A DNA stretch of 64,000 nt from JAMZMI01 sp963848175 (GCA_963848175.1 CAWKCO010000012.1:705740-769739), one strand, 5' to 3'. Shown: positions 44,095 through 55,653, counted from the first letter of the stretch. Program-made: numbers and translations. The notes: generated from the letters alone by a model not told the origin.

Positions 44095-46092
44095 ATGAAG
44101 ATAATTAAGATGAAAAATGGCTTTGTATTATTAGCATGTCTTTTTGTACTTCCTTTTTTGGCGAATGCCCAATATGAAAAAATAGATAGCCTGAATAACC
44201 TGCTAGGCGACAGTGCTTGTACCAACGAGATTTTCTCCAAACAGCTTTACAAAACGATAGACTTAGAGTCTAAGAAAATAAAATACACCAAGGGTGCGAT
44301 CATCTCTTATAAGCATCTGGGCACTATGATGCATTGTTTGGGTAAACCAGATAGCGCAATACACTTCTTTAGACTTGGAGCTCAGCTTGGGAGCAAATCC
44401 AATCATGACGTTCTATCCGGCAAGTTATACAGCAATGTCGGCTACATATTTCAAATGTCTGGCCAATATGACTCAAGTCAGCACCACTTTAATAAGGCGC
44501 TGGTGATCGCAAAAGCACTAAACAACGAGGTTCTGCTAGGAGCTATTTACACAGGCATGGGTATTGTTTTACAACAAAAAGGGCAATTAGATTCCGCTAT
44601 ATCTATTTACATAGAAGCATCGAAATGGGCCGAGCAGACTGACCTAAGCAATCTCAAACTCACTGTGGAGCACAACATTTCAACAATCCATTACAATCAT
44701 TTTCCTGAAAGGATAAATATTGAATCACTTAAAAACAACCTTGATCTGGCCAAGAAAATAGGAGATCTTAGGACGCAGGTTTCATTTATTGAGCTTCTGG
44801 CCTACATTGAATCAGATCGGTCAAAACATGAAGAGGCAATTAATCACTTCAAAGAAGGACTAGTAATAAATCAAACTTTGAAGCATCAAAATGTTAACAT
44901 TCTCATGTTTGAAGGTCTGGCGTATGCTTATGGAAACAAAGGAGACTTTCAAGAAGCGACGAGATTTTTCAAACGAGCCATTGCAGCTTCAGAATCCTCT
45001 GGCATTCTTTCGAATCTTCCAAAACTCTACATTGATAATGCTTCCGCATATTTGAAATTAGGCCTTTTTGTGGATGCAGAAATGAGCACACGAAAAGGGA
45101 TTGAATACATCAATGAACTAGAACAAAAAGAGTTTTCTCCTGATGCCTATTTGTATCTGGCTAAAGCATTGTATGGTCTTAAGCGTTTCGATGAAGCCTA
45201 TGATGCACAATCTGAGTACATCAAAGTTAATTCTGCGCTTTTAGATATTGAGAAGTCAAAGCAAATGACGGAGATGCAAACCAAATACGAAACGGAAAAA
45301 AAAGAAGCCGAGATAATCACACTCAATCAACAAGCGGCCATCCAATCTATGGAGCTCACGCGTAAAAACCAGTGGATGCTTATCGGTGTGATTCTGATCT
45401 CCTTTTTGGCAGTGATTGCTTACCTTATATACAATCAGCGAAGGATCAAAGCCGAACAAGTAAAAAGTGAAATAGAGCAACGCTTTCTTCGGTCGCAGCT
45501 CAACCCACATTTTATCTTCAATGCCCTCCTGGCTATTCAAAATTTTATGCTAAAAAATGATGCTCCCAAAGCGGCGTTTTATCTCAGCAAATTCTCCAAG
45601 CTGATGCGAGAAATATTAGAAAATTCAAGAAAATCCTCTGTCAGCATTTCAGAAGAAGTAGACATGCTAACCAACTATCTCGACATCCACAAACTCCGAT
45701 TGAACAACGCCTTTAGTTATGAAATGCGTGTGGATGAAAGTATTGATGCAGAAATGGATGGCATCCCGTCGATGTTTATCCAGCCTTTTGTAGAGAATGC
45801 CATTGAGCATGGCATGGCTGGAAAATCCGAAGGTGGGCAAATTGATATTGCATTCTCCAAAGAGTCTGACATGATCGTGATTACAATAATGGACAATGGT
45901 GAAGGAATCTCCGCACATAAAGATAGCAGTGAAACACATCAATCTTTGGCTTCAAAAATCATAAGCGAACGAATGACACTGGATAACAAAAGGTCTAAAA
46001 AGAAATTGTCTTTTGAAATTTCAGAAACAAAATCTACTCAAGGACAGGTGCTCGGAACTTGTGTCAAGCTAAAGCTGCCTATACTGGCCTAA
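44095..46092 (+). CDS. TPR-containing LytS-type sensor histidine kinase
   Basis: A 665-residue inner-membrane kinase. A signal sequence (residues about 8-25) is followed by about seven tetratricopeptide repeats in the periplasm (residues 60-390). A coiled coil precedes one membrane helix (WMLIGVILISFLAVIAYLIY, about 424-443). The cytoplasmic kinase has the His_kinase box QRFLRSQLNPHFIFNALLAIQNFML and the ATP-binding segments PSMFIQPFVENAIEHGM and ITIMDNGEGI. Such kinases usually signal to LytTR regulators; one lies at 48523. Ligand unknown. Confidence 0.88.
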   Translation: MKIIKMKNGFVLLACLFVLPFLANAQYEKIDSLNNLLGDSACTNEIFSKQLYKTIDLESKKIKYTKGAIISYKHLGTMMHCLGKPDSAIHFFRLGAQLGSKSNHDVLSGKLYSNVGYIFQMSGQYDSSQHHFNKALVIAKALNNEVLLGAIYTGMGIVLQQKGQLDSAISIYIEASKWAEQTDLSNLKLTVEHNISTIHYNHFPERINIESLKNNLDLAKKIGDLRTQVSFIELLAYIESDRSKHEEAINHFKEGLVINQTLKHQNVNILMFEGLAYAYGNKGDFQEATRFFKRAIAASESSGILSNLPKLYIDNASAYLKLGLFVDAEMSTRKGIEYINELEQKEFSPDAYLYLAKALYGLKRFDEAYDAQSEYIKVNSALLDIEKSKQMTEMQTKYETEKKEAEIITLNQQAAIQSMELTRKNQWMLIGVILISFLAVIAYLIYNQRRIKAEQVKSEIEQRFLRSQLNPHFIFNALLAIQNFMLKNDAPKAAFYLSKFSKLMREILENSRKSSVSISEEVDMLTNYLDIHKLRLNNAFSYEMRVDESIDAEMDGIPSMFIQPFVENAIEHGMAGKSEGGQIDIAFSKESDMIVITIMDNGEGISAHKDSSETHQSLASKIISERMTLDNKRSKKKLSFEISETKSTQGQVLGTCVKLKLPILA

Positions 46093-46210
46093 TTATAAAT
46101 CTAAAGCGCCTGATATCAACTAGGGTTGAATTTATTGGGATGACAAATTTTATATCATATTGATAATCAGTAATTTACAAGAACATTTCATGCAATTAAT
46201 TGCCGTCGGA

Positions 46211-48325
46211 TTAATAGGAAAACAATTGACTCAAATCAGTCCCAAAACGCTCACGATAAAGGTTTTGAAAATAAGAATAATTAGAGAAGCCCACATCTGC
46301 AGCCAAGCCTTTGATAGAAGTAGCTTTTCGAGATTCTAAAATCTCACGGGCTTTCTGTAATCTAACCTCGGTAATAAAAGCCTTGGGACTCATTCCTGTC
46401 ATTGATTTGACCTTACGAAAAAGAGAACTAACAGATAGTGCAAAGTGATTGCTAATTTCAGCAATGCCAAAGTACGACTGCTGGCAATGATCACAGATAT
46501 ACTGTTCTAAATTCAATATAAACCCTGACTTAGCACTTTCCTCTTTAGATACCTGCTCATTTTTAAGAAATTGCTGCCAATTGGTATGGCGCTTAAGTCC
46601 ATTTTCAATACGAACGAGTAGTTCTTCCTCTTCAAAAGGTTTAGTGAGATAGTCATCCACCCCAAGGCGAAGCATCCGCATTTTAGCGTCTTGATCAGAT
46701 CTCGCTGTTAGCAATAATATAGGAGTGTGAATCTGTCTTCCTTTCAACTCTTTCACCAATTCATGGCCGTCCATATTAGGCATCATGTAGTCAGTCACAA
46801 TGAAACTCACTGTTTCTCTGCTCAATATCTCTAAGGCAACCAAGCCATTTTCAGCTTCTAGAACCTCGTATGGACTGAGAACTTCTTTGATATACTGACG
46901 CATATCAGCTTGATCTTCTACAAGCAACACTTTGAGTTTGCCTTTATTAGCTTCCGTTTGCTTATTCTTTTCCTCGATCTCCATAGAAATATCAACTGTC
47001 TCAAGCTCACTATCGCTCACCAAAGCAACCGGCAAAGTCACGCTAAAAACACTTCCAACCCCCAACTCACTTTTTACTGTAATTTCTCCTCCGTGCATCA
47101 ATACTACCTCTCGTGTATAGGATAAACCAATACCGCTTCCGCCGGATCTATTAATACTATTTTCCGCTTGATAAAACCGATCGAAAATTTTCGCTAAATC
47201 TTCACCATTAATTCCCAGCCCCGTATCTTCCACTGCTAAAACTACATGCCCAGCAGACAAGCAGATGGTAACCGTGACAGCACCACCTCCTCGCGTATAT
47301 TTCAGCGCATTGGACAAAAGATTGTTAAATGCACGTTCGAGGTAGGTTGGATCAGCTTCTAGCATCACACTTTGCCCTGTTGTGAGGTCTTTTAAGTGAT
47401 AAGCAATCTGCTTACCTTCAAAGTTTGATGAAAAGGCCAAAAAATTCTTTGCGACAAATTCAGACAGCTGGATTTGCTCCTTTCGTAACTCAAAGGAATC
47501 TGACTCCATCCTTGTGAGATCTAGTATATCATCCACAATACGCTGAATTTTACTAGACTGCTTTTTTAATACTTCAAGAGTGCTCTCCTGATCCACACTA
47601 GGCTCAATTATACTTCTCTCTAGCTTATAAGTATTTCCCTTGAGTATCGTCAGCGGCGTTCGAATCTCGTGAGCAACATTGACAAAAAACTGATTTTGAA
47701 AATCATTGAGCTTTTGCAATTGTGTTTTCTGATCTTCTATTAGTGCCTTATCTTTCAGTGCTCTTTCTTTTTGGTTTTGGAGGGTCTTTTCGGCATTTAT
47801 ATTTGACGTTTTAAAATACTTAACATTCAAGAATATGGCTATAAACAAAATAGATGTCGTAGTGACATCTATTTTGGCATCTTCGACCGTTACCAGTGGA
47901 AGTAAAAAGCCTATAAACGATAGGAATAGAGCCGAATAATGATACCAACTCTCTTTTAAAAATAATAGCGACAATAACGGAGGAATGATAAACCAGTATT
48001 CAATATTTCTCCCAATCAACACCAGGTTGCAAAGAATAGCGCACTGAATGAAAAAGGACAGTATAAGCAGTATTCTGGCAGCTGTATATTTTCTCTTTTT
48101 CTGTAAAAACTGAACAATTAAGACGACAAAAAACTGAGTGCAATGCGTAATGGATACATTGATATATTCGTCAAAAGCCAGGGTAAAATAATCTGTAATT
48201 AGAAAAAAAATAATCACGATATACCAGCTAAAACAGATAAGATTTAGCAATCGTACCCGCTTGATTTCATCTAGACTTTGACCGTCATAAATTCCTAGAC
48301 GAAGTATCCTTTTTATCCAATTCAT
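46211..48325 (-). CDS. hybrid histidine kinase with receiver and AraC output
   Basis: A 704-residue one-protein two-component system. Six membrane helices (about 20-180) form the sensor. The dimerisation His is in FFVNVAHEIRTPLTILKGN. HATPase motifs are NNLLSNALKYT, VEDTGLGING and RSGGSGIGLSY. The receiver domain has VLLVEDQADMRQYI and the phospho-Asp in IVTDYMMPNMDGHE. The C-terminus is an AraC DNA-binding domain (ISNHFALSVSSLFRKVKSMTGMSPKAFITEVRLQKAREIL). It resembles Bacteroidota hybrid regulators but has a helical instead of a propeller sensor. It is divergent from the LytTR gene, sharing a 200-base intergenic region. Confidence 0.92.
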   Translation of the reverse strand: MNWIKRILRLGIYDGQSLDEIKRVRLLNLICFSWYIVIIFFLITDYFTLAFDEYINVSITHCTQFFVVLIVQFLQKKRKYTAARILLILSFFIQCAILCNLVLIGRNIEYWFIIPPLLSLLFLKESWYHYSALFLSFIGFLLPLVTVEDAKIDVTTTSILFIAIFLNVKYFKTSNINAEKTLQNQKERALKDKALIEDQKTQLQKLNDFQNQFFVNVAHEIRTPLTILKGNTYKLERSIIEPSVDQESTLEVLKKQSSKIQRIVDDILDLTRMESDSFELRKEQIQLSEFVAKNFLAFSSNFEGKQIAYHLKDLTTGQSVMLEADPTYLERAFNNLLSNALKYTRGGGAVTVTICLSAGHVVLAVEDTGLGINGEDLAKIFDRFYQAENSINRSGGSGIGLSYTREVVLMHGGEITVKSELGVGSVFSVTLPVALVSDSELETVDISMEIEEKNKQTEANKGKLKVLLVEDQADMRQYIKEVLSPYEVLEAENGLVALEILSRETVSFIVTDYMMPNMDGHELVKELKGRQIHTPILLLTARSDQDAKMRMLRLGVDDYLTKPFEEEELLVRIENGLKRHTNWQQFLKNEQVSKEESAKSGFILNLEQYICDHCQQSYFGIAEISNHFALSVSSLFRKVKSMTGMSPKAFITEVRLQKAREILESRKATSIKGLAADVGFSNYSYFQNLYRERFGTDLSQLFSY

Positions 48326-48439
48326 AAGTGCAATAATATTCCAAGGATATCAAAGGAGATGAATTAATGAAGAAATAAGTTGAAGCATCACTATTATTTT
48401 TTTTCTTTAAAAAACGCTTTCTAGAAGGGTATTTTAATG

Positions 48440-48476
48440 ATTGACCGATTTGAAAAGATATTGACCGATTTGAAAA
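48440..48476. promoter_or_regulatory. 17-bp direct repeat pair between divergent regulators, likely operator
   Basis: ATTGACCGATTTGAAAA occurs at 48440-48456 and again at 48460-48476, a 20-base period (two helix turns). LytTR regulators bind tandem direct repeats with about this spacing, and a LytTR gene starts just downstream, so autoregulation is a natural reading. The AraC domain of the divergent hybrid kinase is the alternative binder. Confidence 0.6.
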
Positions 48477-48522
48477 TAAAAGTTTCCGCATCTTTGAAAT
48501 GCCAACAAAAGCAAAATTCACA

Positions 48523-49269
48523 ATGCGAATAGTACTTATAGACGATGATTCTGTAGTTAGGGATAATATGAAAACGCTCTTATCCATTTTTTCTCCTGAA
48601 AGCGAAATTGTAGGTGAAGCAAGTGGAGTAAGAGAAGGTTTGGCTTGCATCAAAAAAAACAACCCTGATTTGGTAATGCTGGATGTAGAAATGCAAGATG
48701 GTACGGGTTTCGACTTGCTCTCATTCTATGGACCTGCAGATTTTAAAGTCATTTTCGTGACAGGGCACAATGGCTATGCGTTAAAAGCATTTAAATTCAG
48801 TGCTCTAGACTATTTGCTCAAACCTGTAGATCCTACGGATCTAGTAGCGGCCATGGAGAAAATGACAAATACCATGGATGGCACAGAGCTAAATTTGAAA
48901 ATTGCCAATCATAATAACAATCAGAAAAAGGAAATTGCTGATCAAACGATTGTGCTAAAAGACACAGAAACTGTCTACTTAGTACGTCTGACTGACATTA
49001 TCCGCTGCGAATCTGAAGGCAACTATACCAAGTTTTTCCTTGCTGACGGTCGCAAGCTCACCATCACTAAGACAATGAAAGAATATGAATCTCTTTTTGA
49101 AGGTACCACCTTTTTCAGAGCACATCAGTCCCACCTGATCAATTTGCGCCACTTTGATCGGTATGAAAAGCGTGAAGGCGGGATTGTATATATGAAAGAT
49201 GGAAGCACACTGCCAGTAGCTGTGAGGAAAAAGGAATCCCTAATGCTGGCATTAGAAACGCTAAACTAA
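48523..49269 (+). CDS. LytTR-family response regulator
   Basis: About 248 residues. A receiver domain (MRIVLIDDDSVVRDNM, phospho-Asp in PDLVMLDVEMQDGTGFDLL, KPVDPTDLVAAM) is followed by a LytTR DNA-binding domain (DIIRCESEGNYTKFFLADGRKLTITKTMKEYESLFEGTTFFRAHQSHLINL). The start at 48523 fits the receiver start; an in-frame ATG at 48499 would add eight residues. A CATCTTTG -7-like element near 48488 supports a short leader. Its end overlaps the end of the facing kinase gene by nine bases. Likely partners are the LytS kinases at 44095 and 49261. Confidence 0.92.
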   Translation: MRIVLIDDDSVVRDNMKTLLSIFSPESEIVGEASGVREGLACIKKNNPDLVMLDVEMQDGTGFDLLSFYGPADFKVIFVTGHNGYALKAFKFSALDYLLKPVDPTDLVAAMEKMTNTMDGTELNLKIANHNNNQKKEIADQTIVLKDTETVYLVRLTDIIRCESEGNYTKFFLADGRKLTITKTMKEYESLFEGTTFFRAHQSHLINLRHFDRYEKREGGIVYMKDGSTLPVAVRKKESLMLALETLN

Positions 49270-50449
49270 AGTTTGATAAGGAACTTTTATAGTCACTTTC
49301 ACTCCGACTATTTCGCCTTGTTCATTGGCAATATTGGCTCTTTCAAAATCATATTTTGTAGCACCACTTGTATTCAATATATTCAATCGCTCCTTAGTGA
49401 TCAAGGTTGCAAGAGATCGATGATGGGAACTCTTTGGATTATCACCAAAACCAGATCCATTATCCTGAATAACTATCTTTATGAAATCCTGAGTTTTATA
49501 TGAAAGTGACTTCTACCTTCCCATTTGCCCGATTTTTAATACCATGCTCCAGAGCGTTTTCTAAAAATGGCTGAATGAACATTGGTGGAATAGAAATACT
49601 AGTTACGTCAAAATCATACGTCACACTAAAACTAATTGGGTGCTTTAACGTGAGTTCATAGGTCGACACGTAATTTTTCAAAGCGTCTATTTCATCCTCC
49701 ACTGGAATGAATTCCATTCTGGTATGTTCCAGCGTATTTCGCATCAGTTTAGAGAATTTCGCAAGGTTTACCGAAGCTTCCTCCGGTTTACTCTGCAGCA
49801 CATCTCTCTGAATCACTTCCAAAGCATTAAATATAAAATGCGGGTTAAGTTGAGACTGCAGCATTTTTTGTTCTATTAATCCCACAGCTAGTTCCTTTTG
49901 TTCTGCCAAAGCCTGCTCACTTTTCTGATTGAGTGTCTTGAAATACCTAACCATAAAAAATATGGCTACAAACAGAAACGCCACACTGCTATAGCCAAAA
50001 TAGCGCTCTGGATATATTTCCAAGACATAATTGGGTACATAAAAGGAAAGCAAGGCCAGCATCAAGAAGGAGAAATGAACCCACCTTTTCTCAAAGAAAA
50101 ACAAGGCCATTACTGGAATAGCCATGTAGAAATATTCACCATAAAATCCTTTAAAAGCATAATTGGAATGAAGAAAGAATACAGTGAACGTCAAGCCCAT
50201 AAAAAGCATCCTTGCCGCAAAGTACCTACCTCTCCATTGCAGAGTCAAGCAAAGTAGCAATAGGCTAGCGTCTACAATATGTATCAGAACCTTGACCATG
50301 TCATCTGGAAACATGATCAGATCAATCACAAAAAACAGGATGGATCCAAGGATAGCAATAAGGCATGCAAGATTTAAAACACGAATCTTTTTCACCTCAA
50401 ACGAGGAAGCTTGATCATTCAGACCAATCGACAATATTTTATTCAACAC
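49261..50449 (-). pseudogene. LytS-type sensor histidine kinase, one frameshift near the C-terminus
   Basis: An inner-membrane kinase of about 396 residues. Six helices lie in residues 25-180, then a short coil, and the His_kinase box MLQSQLNPHFIFNALEVIQRDVL. IPPMFIQPFLENALEHGI follows. One extra base near 49500 breaks the frame after VEVTF. After it the ATP-binding part continues as YKTQDFIKIVIQDNGSGFGDNP... to TAG at 49261-49263. Its helical sensor resembles that of the hybrid kinase (shared SIGLNDQ/RLGIYDGQ starts and KKIRVLNL/KRVRLLNL), so these two genes look like paralogous sensors. Confidence 0.85.
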
Positions 50450-50681
50450 AAGTAAAAACTGTTTATTCTAATGGAGAGTGTAACCTCAAAAGCGTGCGCG
50501 AATTTAAGTCCCCTAAAAGGTAAAGCTCATAAACATTCAAATTGTTTTCTTTTAATTCCTATAAGAAAAAGTCAATCGTATAACAAAAAAAGTCAAAAAC
50601 GAATTTCCACAGAATCCATACAAATAATAGAAAGAAGCCTTCGAATAATAGAGCCTCACCCCTCCGACTATATGCCATACA

Positions 50682-50689
50682 TAAGTTTG
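50682..50689 (+). promoter_or_regulatory. candidate -7 element TAAGTTTG
   Basis: It matches TAnnTTTG, 32 bases before the giant T9SS gene. A TTTG -33 box at standard spacing is not seen. Confidence 0.35.
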
Positions 50690-50720
50690 AGCAAGCCTTA
50701 ACACTTTTAAATCTTATGTT

Positions 50721-53700
50721 ATGAGAAAACAAATACTATTTACCGCATTATTCATTGCGCTATTTCAATATGGATATAGTCAGTGCGAAACAGCAGTTCA
50801 GAATATTATCGAAAACTTCAACTCACAGCCAGACCCTAATAACAGAGTTATTCTGCAGGACTGCTGGGGTATTTATTACACATTTGTGGACAGAGGAAGA
50901 GAAGTTGGATCGATACAAGCCAATGGCTCTGCCATCCTTATGAACTCAACTTATGGAGCTGAGCTTTACAGCCCATTAGTTGAGAATACTCAGGGAACCT
51001 TGAGCTTCAAAGCAACAAGTAACGCTGGAAAGATACTAGAAGTGGGAACATATTCTGGCAGCACTTTCACTAAGCTGGCTTCTGCAACCATGAGTAACTC
51101 AAACAATTTTTTCACATTCGATCTATCAGCTGTCGGATCAGCAGGTAGCAATCGGCTCTACTTTCGTTTTGCTTCTGGTACGGGTTCTTCAATCAACCTT
51201 ACACTTGATGATGTTACCTACAAAAGTTTTTGTCTTCCTGTTGCTGCCCCTACTGCTATCGCAAAAGACATAGTTGCAAAGCTAGATGCCACAGGGAATG
51301 TGATCGTGAATGCATCGAGTGTAGACAATGGATCCACTGATGATTGTGGCGAGTTTATCACCAATTTTAGTTTAGACAAATCGCTATTTACCTGCGATGA
51401 CTTAGGCGTAAATGCGGTAGTACTCACTGCTACAGATAGCGAAGGCCAAACAGCCACAGCCACAGCCAACATCACCATTGAGCCTGATTTTCAATTCAAT
51501 TCAAATCAACTCGCATTGGATGAAAATGGTGAATCTATTGTTGACTTAGACTTCCTGACTAAATTAAAAACAGATTGTGGGTCGGTTACTTATTCTTTGG
51601 ATCAAGCGAGTTATACATGTGCTGATGCAGGTTACGTGACTGTAGGAGTCACTGCTACTTATAATGGCATGACCAAAAACTTTTCTGTTTCTAAAAACCT
51701 AAAAGATTACATAGACCCAGTTGCTATTGCTCAGGATATCTCTGTGAATATAGATGAGTCCACAGGACTCGCCACCATCACTACTGATATGATTGATGAT
51801 GGCTCATCAGACAATTGTGGTATCGCTTCTTTAAGCCTATCAAGGACTACATTCTCCTGTGGAGATCAAGGCGAAAATGAAGTAACCCTCACAGCTACAG
51901 ATGCTGCGGGAAGAACTGCATCTGCCACAGCCATTGTAACCGTTGGCTCTTTTATTGAAGAAGTAGCAGTATCTACTACAAGCAGTACTGTATGCTTTGA
52001 TGGGTCAAACTCAAATTCTGGCGCCACCATTAGCACTGATGCTTCAACTGTAGGTGTACAATATTGGCTCAGAAAAAGTGCAGATAGCTCAATAGTTGCT
52101 GGGCCTCTGGACGGGACAGGCAGTGGTTTATCTTTCAGCACTGGTGCTGTGAGTGAAAACACCACCTACCATGTGTATGCTGAAGTTCCATTCTCTGGCA
52201 AGGCTCTTGACCTCAGCAACAGTGCAGCACACCTTTCGGTAAATACGCCTGGCTCATTTGATTACGCTGCGGGATACACCATTTCAGCATGGATCAAATT
52301 AGATCCCTCATGGAATAGCACCTATTACAACTCCATTTTTTATGCAGGAGGAGCTACTGGAAGTGATATAGAAATCTATGAAAATCCTGATGGCAAGCTT
52401 ACAATTATCCACAACCGTGGAAATGGAGGAACGCTGGGTTCTTACCTGATACAGGGAAACCCCATCACTAATAGCACCTATATTCACTTTGCGGTGACTT
52501 ATGACGGAAGTACGTCTCGTGTATTTGTAAATGGTGTAGAAAAAGGAGCATCCGCAATCGCAGCACCAGTAAAAAGCTCCGCTAGTGAAATGACTTTCGG
52601 GCATTTCAATAGCTCGTCCTTTCCTGCTGCTCAGACCTATGACGGACTTATGGATGACATCAGAGTATATGACCGAGCCCTTACGGCTAATGACATTCTA
52701 GCAGATTATGATAAATGTATCTCTGGTTCAGAAGACGATTTGATTCTTTACTTCGACTTAGAATCTTCAAGCGGATCTATCTACACTGATCTAGTAAATA
52801 GTACTCCTGCTCAGTTAAAAAATAATGGAGTTTCTACAGATGAAGGAGCGATCTCGTGTTCTTTCACTTGCAATAAACTCATGAGCATGGAAGTGACTAT
52901 AGGTGATGATGTGGCTCCAACGGCCATCGCAAAAAATATTGATTACGAATTGCCACTATCAGGAAGAGGGATAATTACACCAGAAATGATCAATAACGAA
53001 TCTTCTGACAACTGCACAAGCAGCTCTGCTCTTACTTTTTCATTAGATAAATCAACCTTTTCTTGTGATGAGACAGGAGAATCAACTGTGACATTAACGG
53101 TAACGGATGAGGCAGGTAACAGTAGCACTGCTACAGCTACAGTGAATATCTACCTCTGGTCTTATAGATCAAGATTTAAGCGCAGCGCAAGATGCACTTT
53201 GCCCAAGTAATAGTGGCGGAGGTATTTTGGTAGAAAGTATCTCAGTAGGCGGTGACGGTGGCACTACCATCTCCATGGCAAGCTCTCAGCAAGGGGTGAA
53301 TTATTTCTTAAGAAATAGTGATGACAATACTGTGATCTCTGGCCCCTTGGCAGGAACGGGAAGTGCACTCAACTTGAGCACTGGCAATCTCTCAGAAAGT
53401 ACCACTTTCAATGTGTTTGCCACTACTGGAGTTTCTGAATCGTACGGTCTGGCATTCGCAAACGGCAATCAGTACATTGCTGCCGGCACAGATGCAAGCT
53501 TCCAATATGATCAGGCATATACAGCAGAATTCTGGGTCAATTCGACGTTCCCTTCCAATGTAAGCCATGGCATCATGGGATTTGGCACGAGTGCCACTAG
53601 CGATATTGAAATATATGTTCAGGCTGGTTCAACAAGATATTTGACCATTGTACACGGAAGAATAGGCAGTGCTGCTCAAGCATACTATCAATACCCCACT

Positions 53701-55596
53701 CCTCCCTCCAACAAATGGGCACATATAGCCATCACCTTTGATGGTATCACCAAAGACTTAAAGGTGTATTATGATGGCGTAGAGCAAACTCGTGCACTAG
53801 AATTCAATCCCACTACGGCATTGGTAAAAAGAACTGATGCTACTTTGAGTTTGGGTAAAATACTCACTTTCCAAAACACAAATGATAGTTTTCAAGGACA
53901 AATGGATGAGGTGAGATTGTGGAATACGGTAAGAACAGCCTCAGAAATACTGGATAACAAGGACGTATGCCTCTCTGGGACTGAGGCTGGATTGGTGAGC
54001 TATTTCCCAATGAACGAGGGAAGTGCCATAACGCTGTAATATGATATTGCTGGTGGAAACAATGGTGCACTTACTAATATGGATGCCGCTACAGACTGGG
54101 TGGCTGGTGCCACCATTGAATGTTCAGGTTGTGAGCTGCAGATGACAGAGGAAATTACCATTACGGTGGGCGATTCAGAAGCACCAACAGCCATCGCTCA
54201 AAATATTGAGGTGAGACTAGATGCCAATAATTCAGCAACTGTAACTGCATCTATGATCAATAACGGATCATCTGATAACTGTAGTAATATCACCTTGGGT
54301 TTTTTGGTTTCAAATAGTGTTCAAGCATTGAGTAGAAATGTTGTTGCAGAAACCACCACTCAATATCCAACATCTATTAGCTATGACCAATCTAACCTTG
54401 GCACTAACAGTGTTACTTTAATTGTGGTAGATGGCTCTGGAAATCAAAGCACGGCTACAGCCACAGTGACGGTTAAAGAGTACGCTTTAGATCAAACCAT
54501 CACTTTTGCAGGTTTAGCGAATAAGACGTACGGAGACGCCAACTTTGACATTTCTGCATCCTCTGATGCCAACTTACCTATCTCCTTCTCTATCGTAAGT
54601 GGTCCAGCAATCATTGTTGGGCAAAGTGGTGGAATACTAGTTGAAACAACTAAATCGAAATCTCAGGTTTCGTTCGGCGTAAGCCCATCCCCTGCTGTCA
54701 CTACCAAAACGCTAGAAATAACAGGTGCGGGAACGATTGTAATTGAAGCTAGTCAAGAAGGTAATGATGATTACGCGGCTGCCACACCTGTGCAGCAAAC
54801 TATTGTGGTAAGTAAAGCAGTGATAACAGCAACTCCTGACGATGCGACCATAACTTATGGTGAAGCAACTCCTAATTTCAATATCGTTTATTCTGGGTTC
54901 ATTGGTGGAGAAGACAAAACAGCGTTTTCACAAGAACCAACAGTGACCGTAGTAGCGGAAGGTAAAATAATATTGATGGAAGCCAGCCGAGTGGAAAGTG
55001 TTTCTCCAAGTAATTACAATGCGGGAGATTACAAGCTAAGGTTGTCAGGTGGAAGTGCTAGTAACTATGTCTTTAATTTTACGGATGGAAATTTTACCGT
55101 CAACAAAAAAGATCAAATCATTACGATTACTTCTATAGATGACATGCTCACTACAGACAGTCCTTTTGATGTGACAGCCACTATTGATACGCAGATGCCG
55201 CTCACTTATGTCGTGACGGGACCTGCTACTCTCACTGGAACGGAAATCACTTTAGATGGAACGTCAGGAACGGTAACAGTAACCGTGGATCAAGCTGGTG
55301 ACCTCAATCACAACGCCGCTTCAGCGACAACCACTTTCAAAGTGAACAAACCTTTGGGAATCGAAGATGAAGTAGCTTCAAAATTGAGCATCTACCCCAA
55401 TCCTGTTGTGGATTACCTAACGATAAAAGGGGCGAATGTACAATCGGTAAAAGTGGTGGGTTTGAACGGACAGTTGCTCATTGACAAGACAACAAACACC
55501 GATCAAATAGATCTTTCTGACTTAAAAAATGGAATCTATTTGATTGAAGTAAAAACAGATAGAGAAACTTTAATAACCACTCTATTAAAGAACTAA
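50721..55596 (+). pseudogene. giant T9SS-secreted multidomain protein, frameshift and in-frame stop
   Basis: A surface or secreted protein of about 1625 residues. It has a signal peptide (residues 1-21, ending GYSQ) and a beta-sandwich at about 30-170. Four HYR/Ig-like repeats each begin with (P/V)(T/V)AIA(K/Q)(D/N)I and contain DNC or DDCG. There are two LamG-like jellyroll domains (GYTISAWIKLDPS... and YTAEFWVNSTFPS...DEVRLWNTVRTASEI). Two MBG-type domains follow (TYGDANFDISAS, ITYGEATPNFNIVYSGF). The T9SS sorting domain is LSIYPNPVVDYLTIKGANVQ...LKNGIYLIEVKTD. One extra base near 53148 shifts the frame (VN-STSGLIDQDLSAAQDALC). TAA at 54037-54039 interrupts the second LamG tail in frame (AITL-stop-YDIAGG). 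Adhesion or polysaccharide binding is likely. Confidence 0.85.
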
Positions 55597-55625
55597 GGCG
55601 ATTCTGAATTTATTCAGAACAATTT

Positions 55626-55653
55626 GGCGACTCCTAGGGGGTCGCCTTTTTTA
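55626..55653 (+). terminator. Rho-independent terminator of the T9SS gene
   Basis: GGCGAC (55626-55631) pairs with GTCGCC (55641-55646), with further pairing inside, and a T run follows. Confidence 0.85.
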
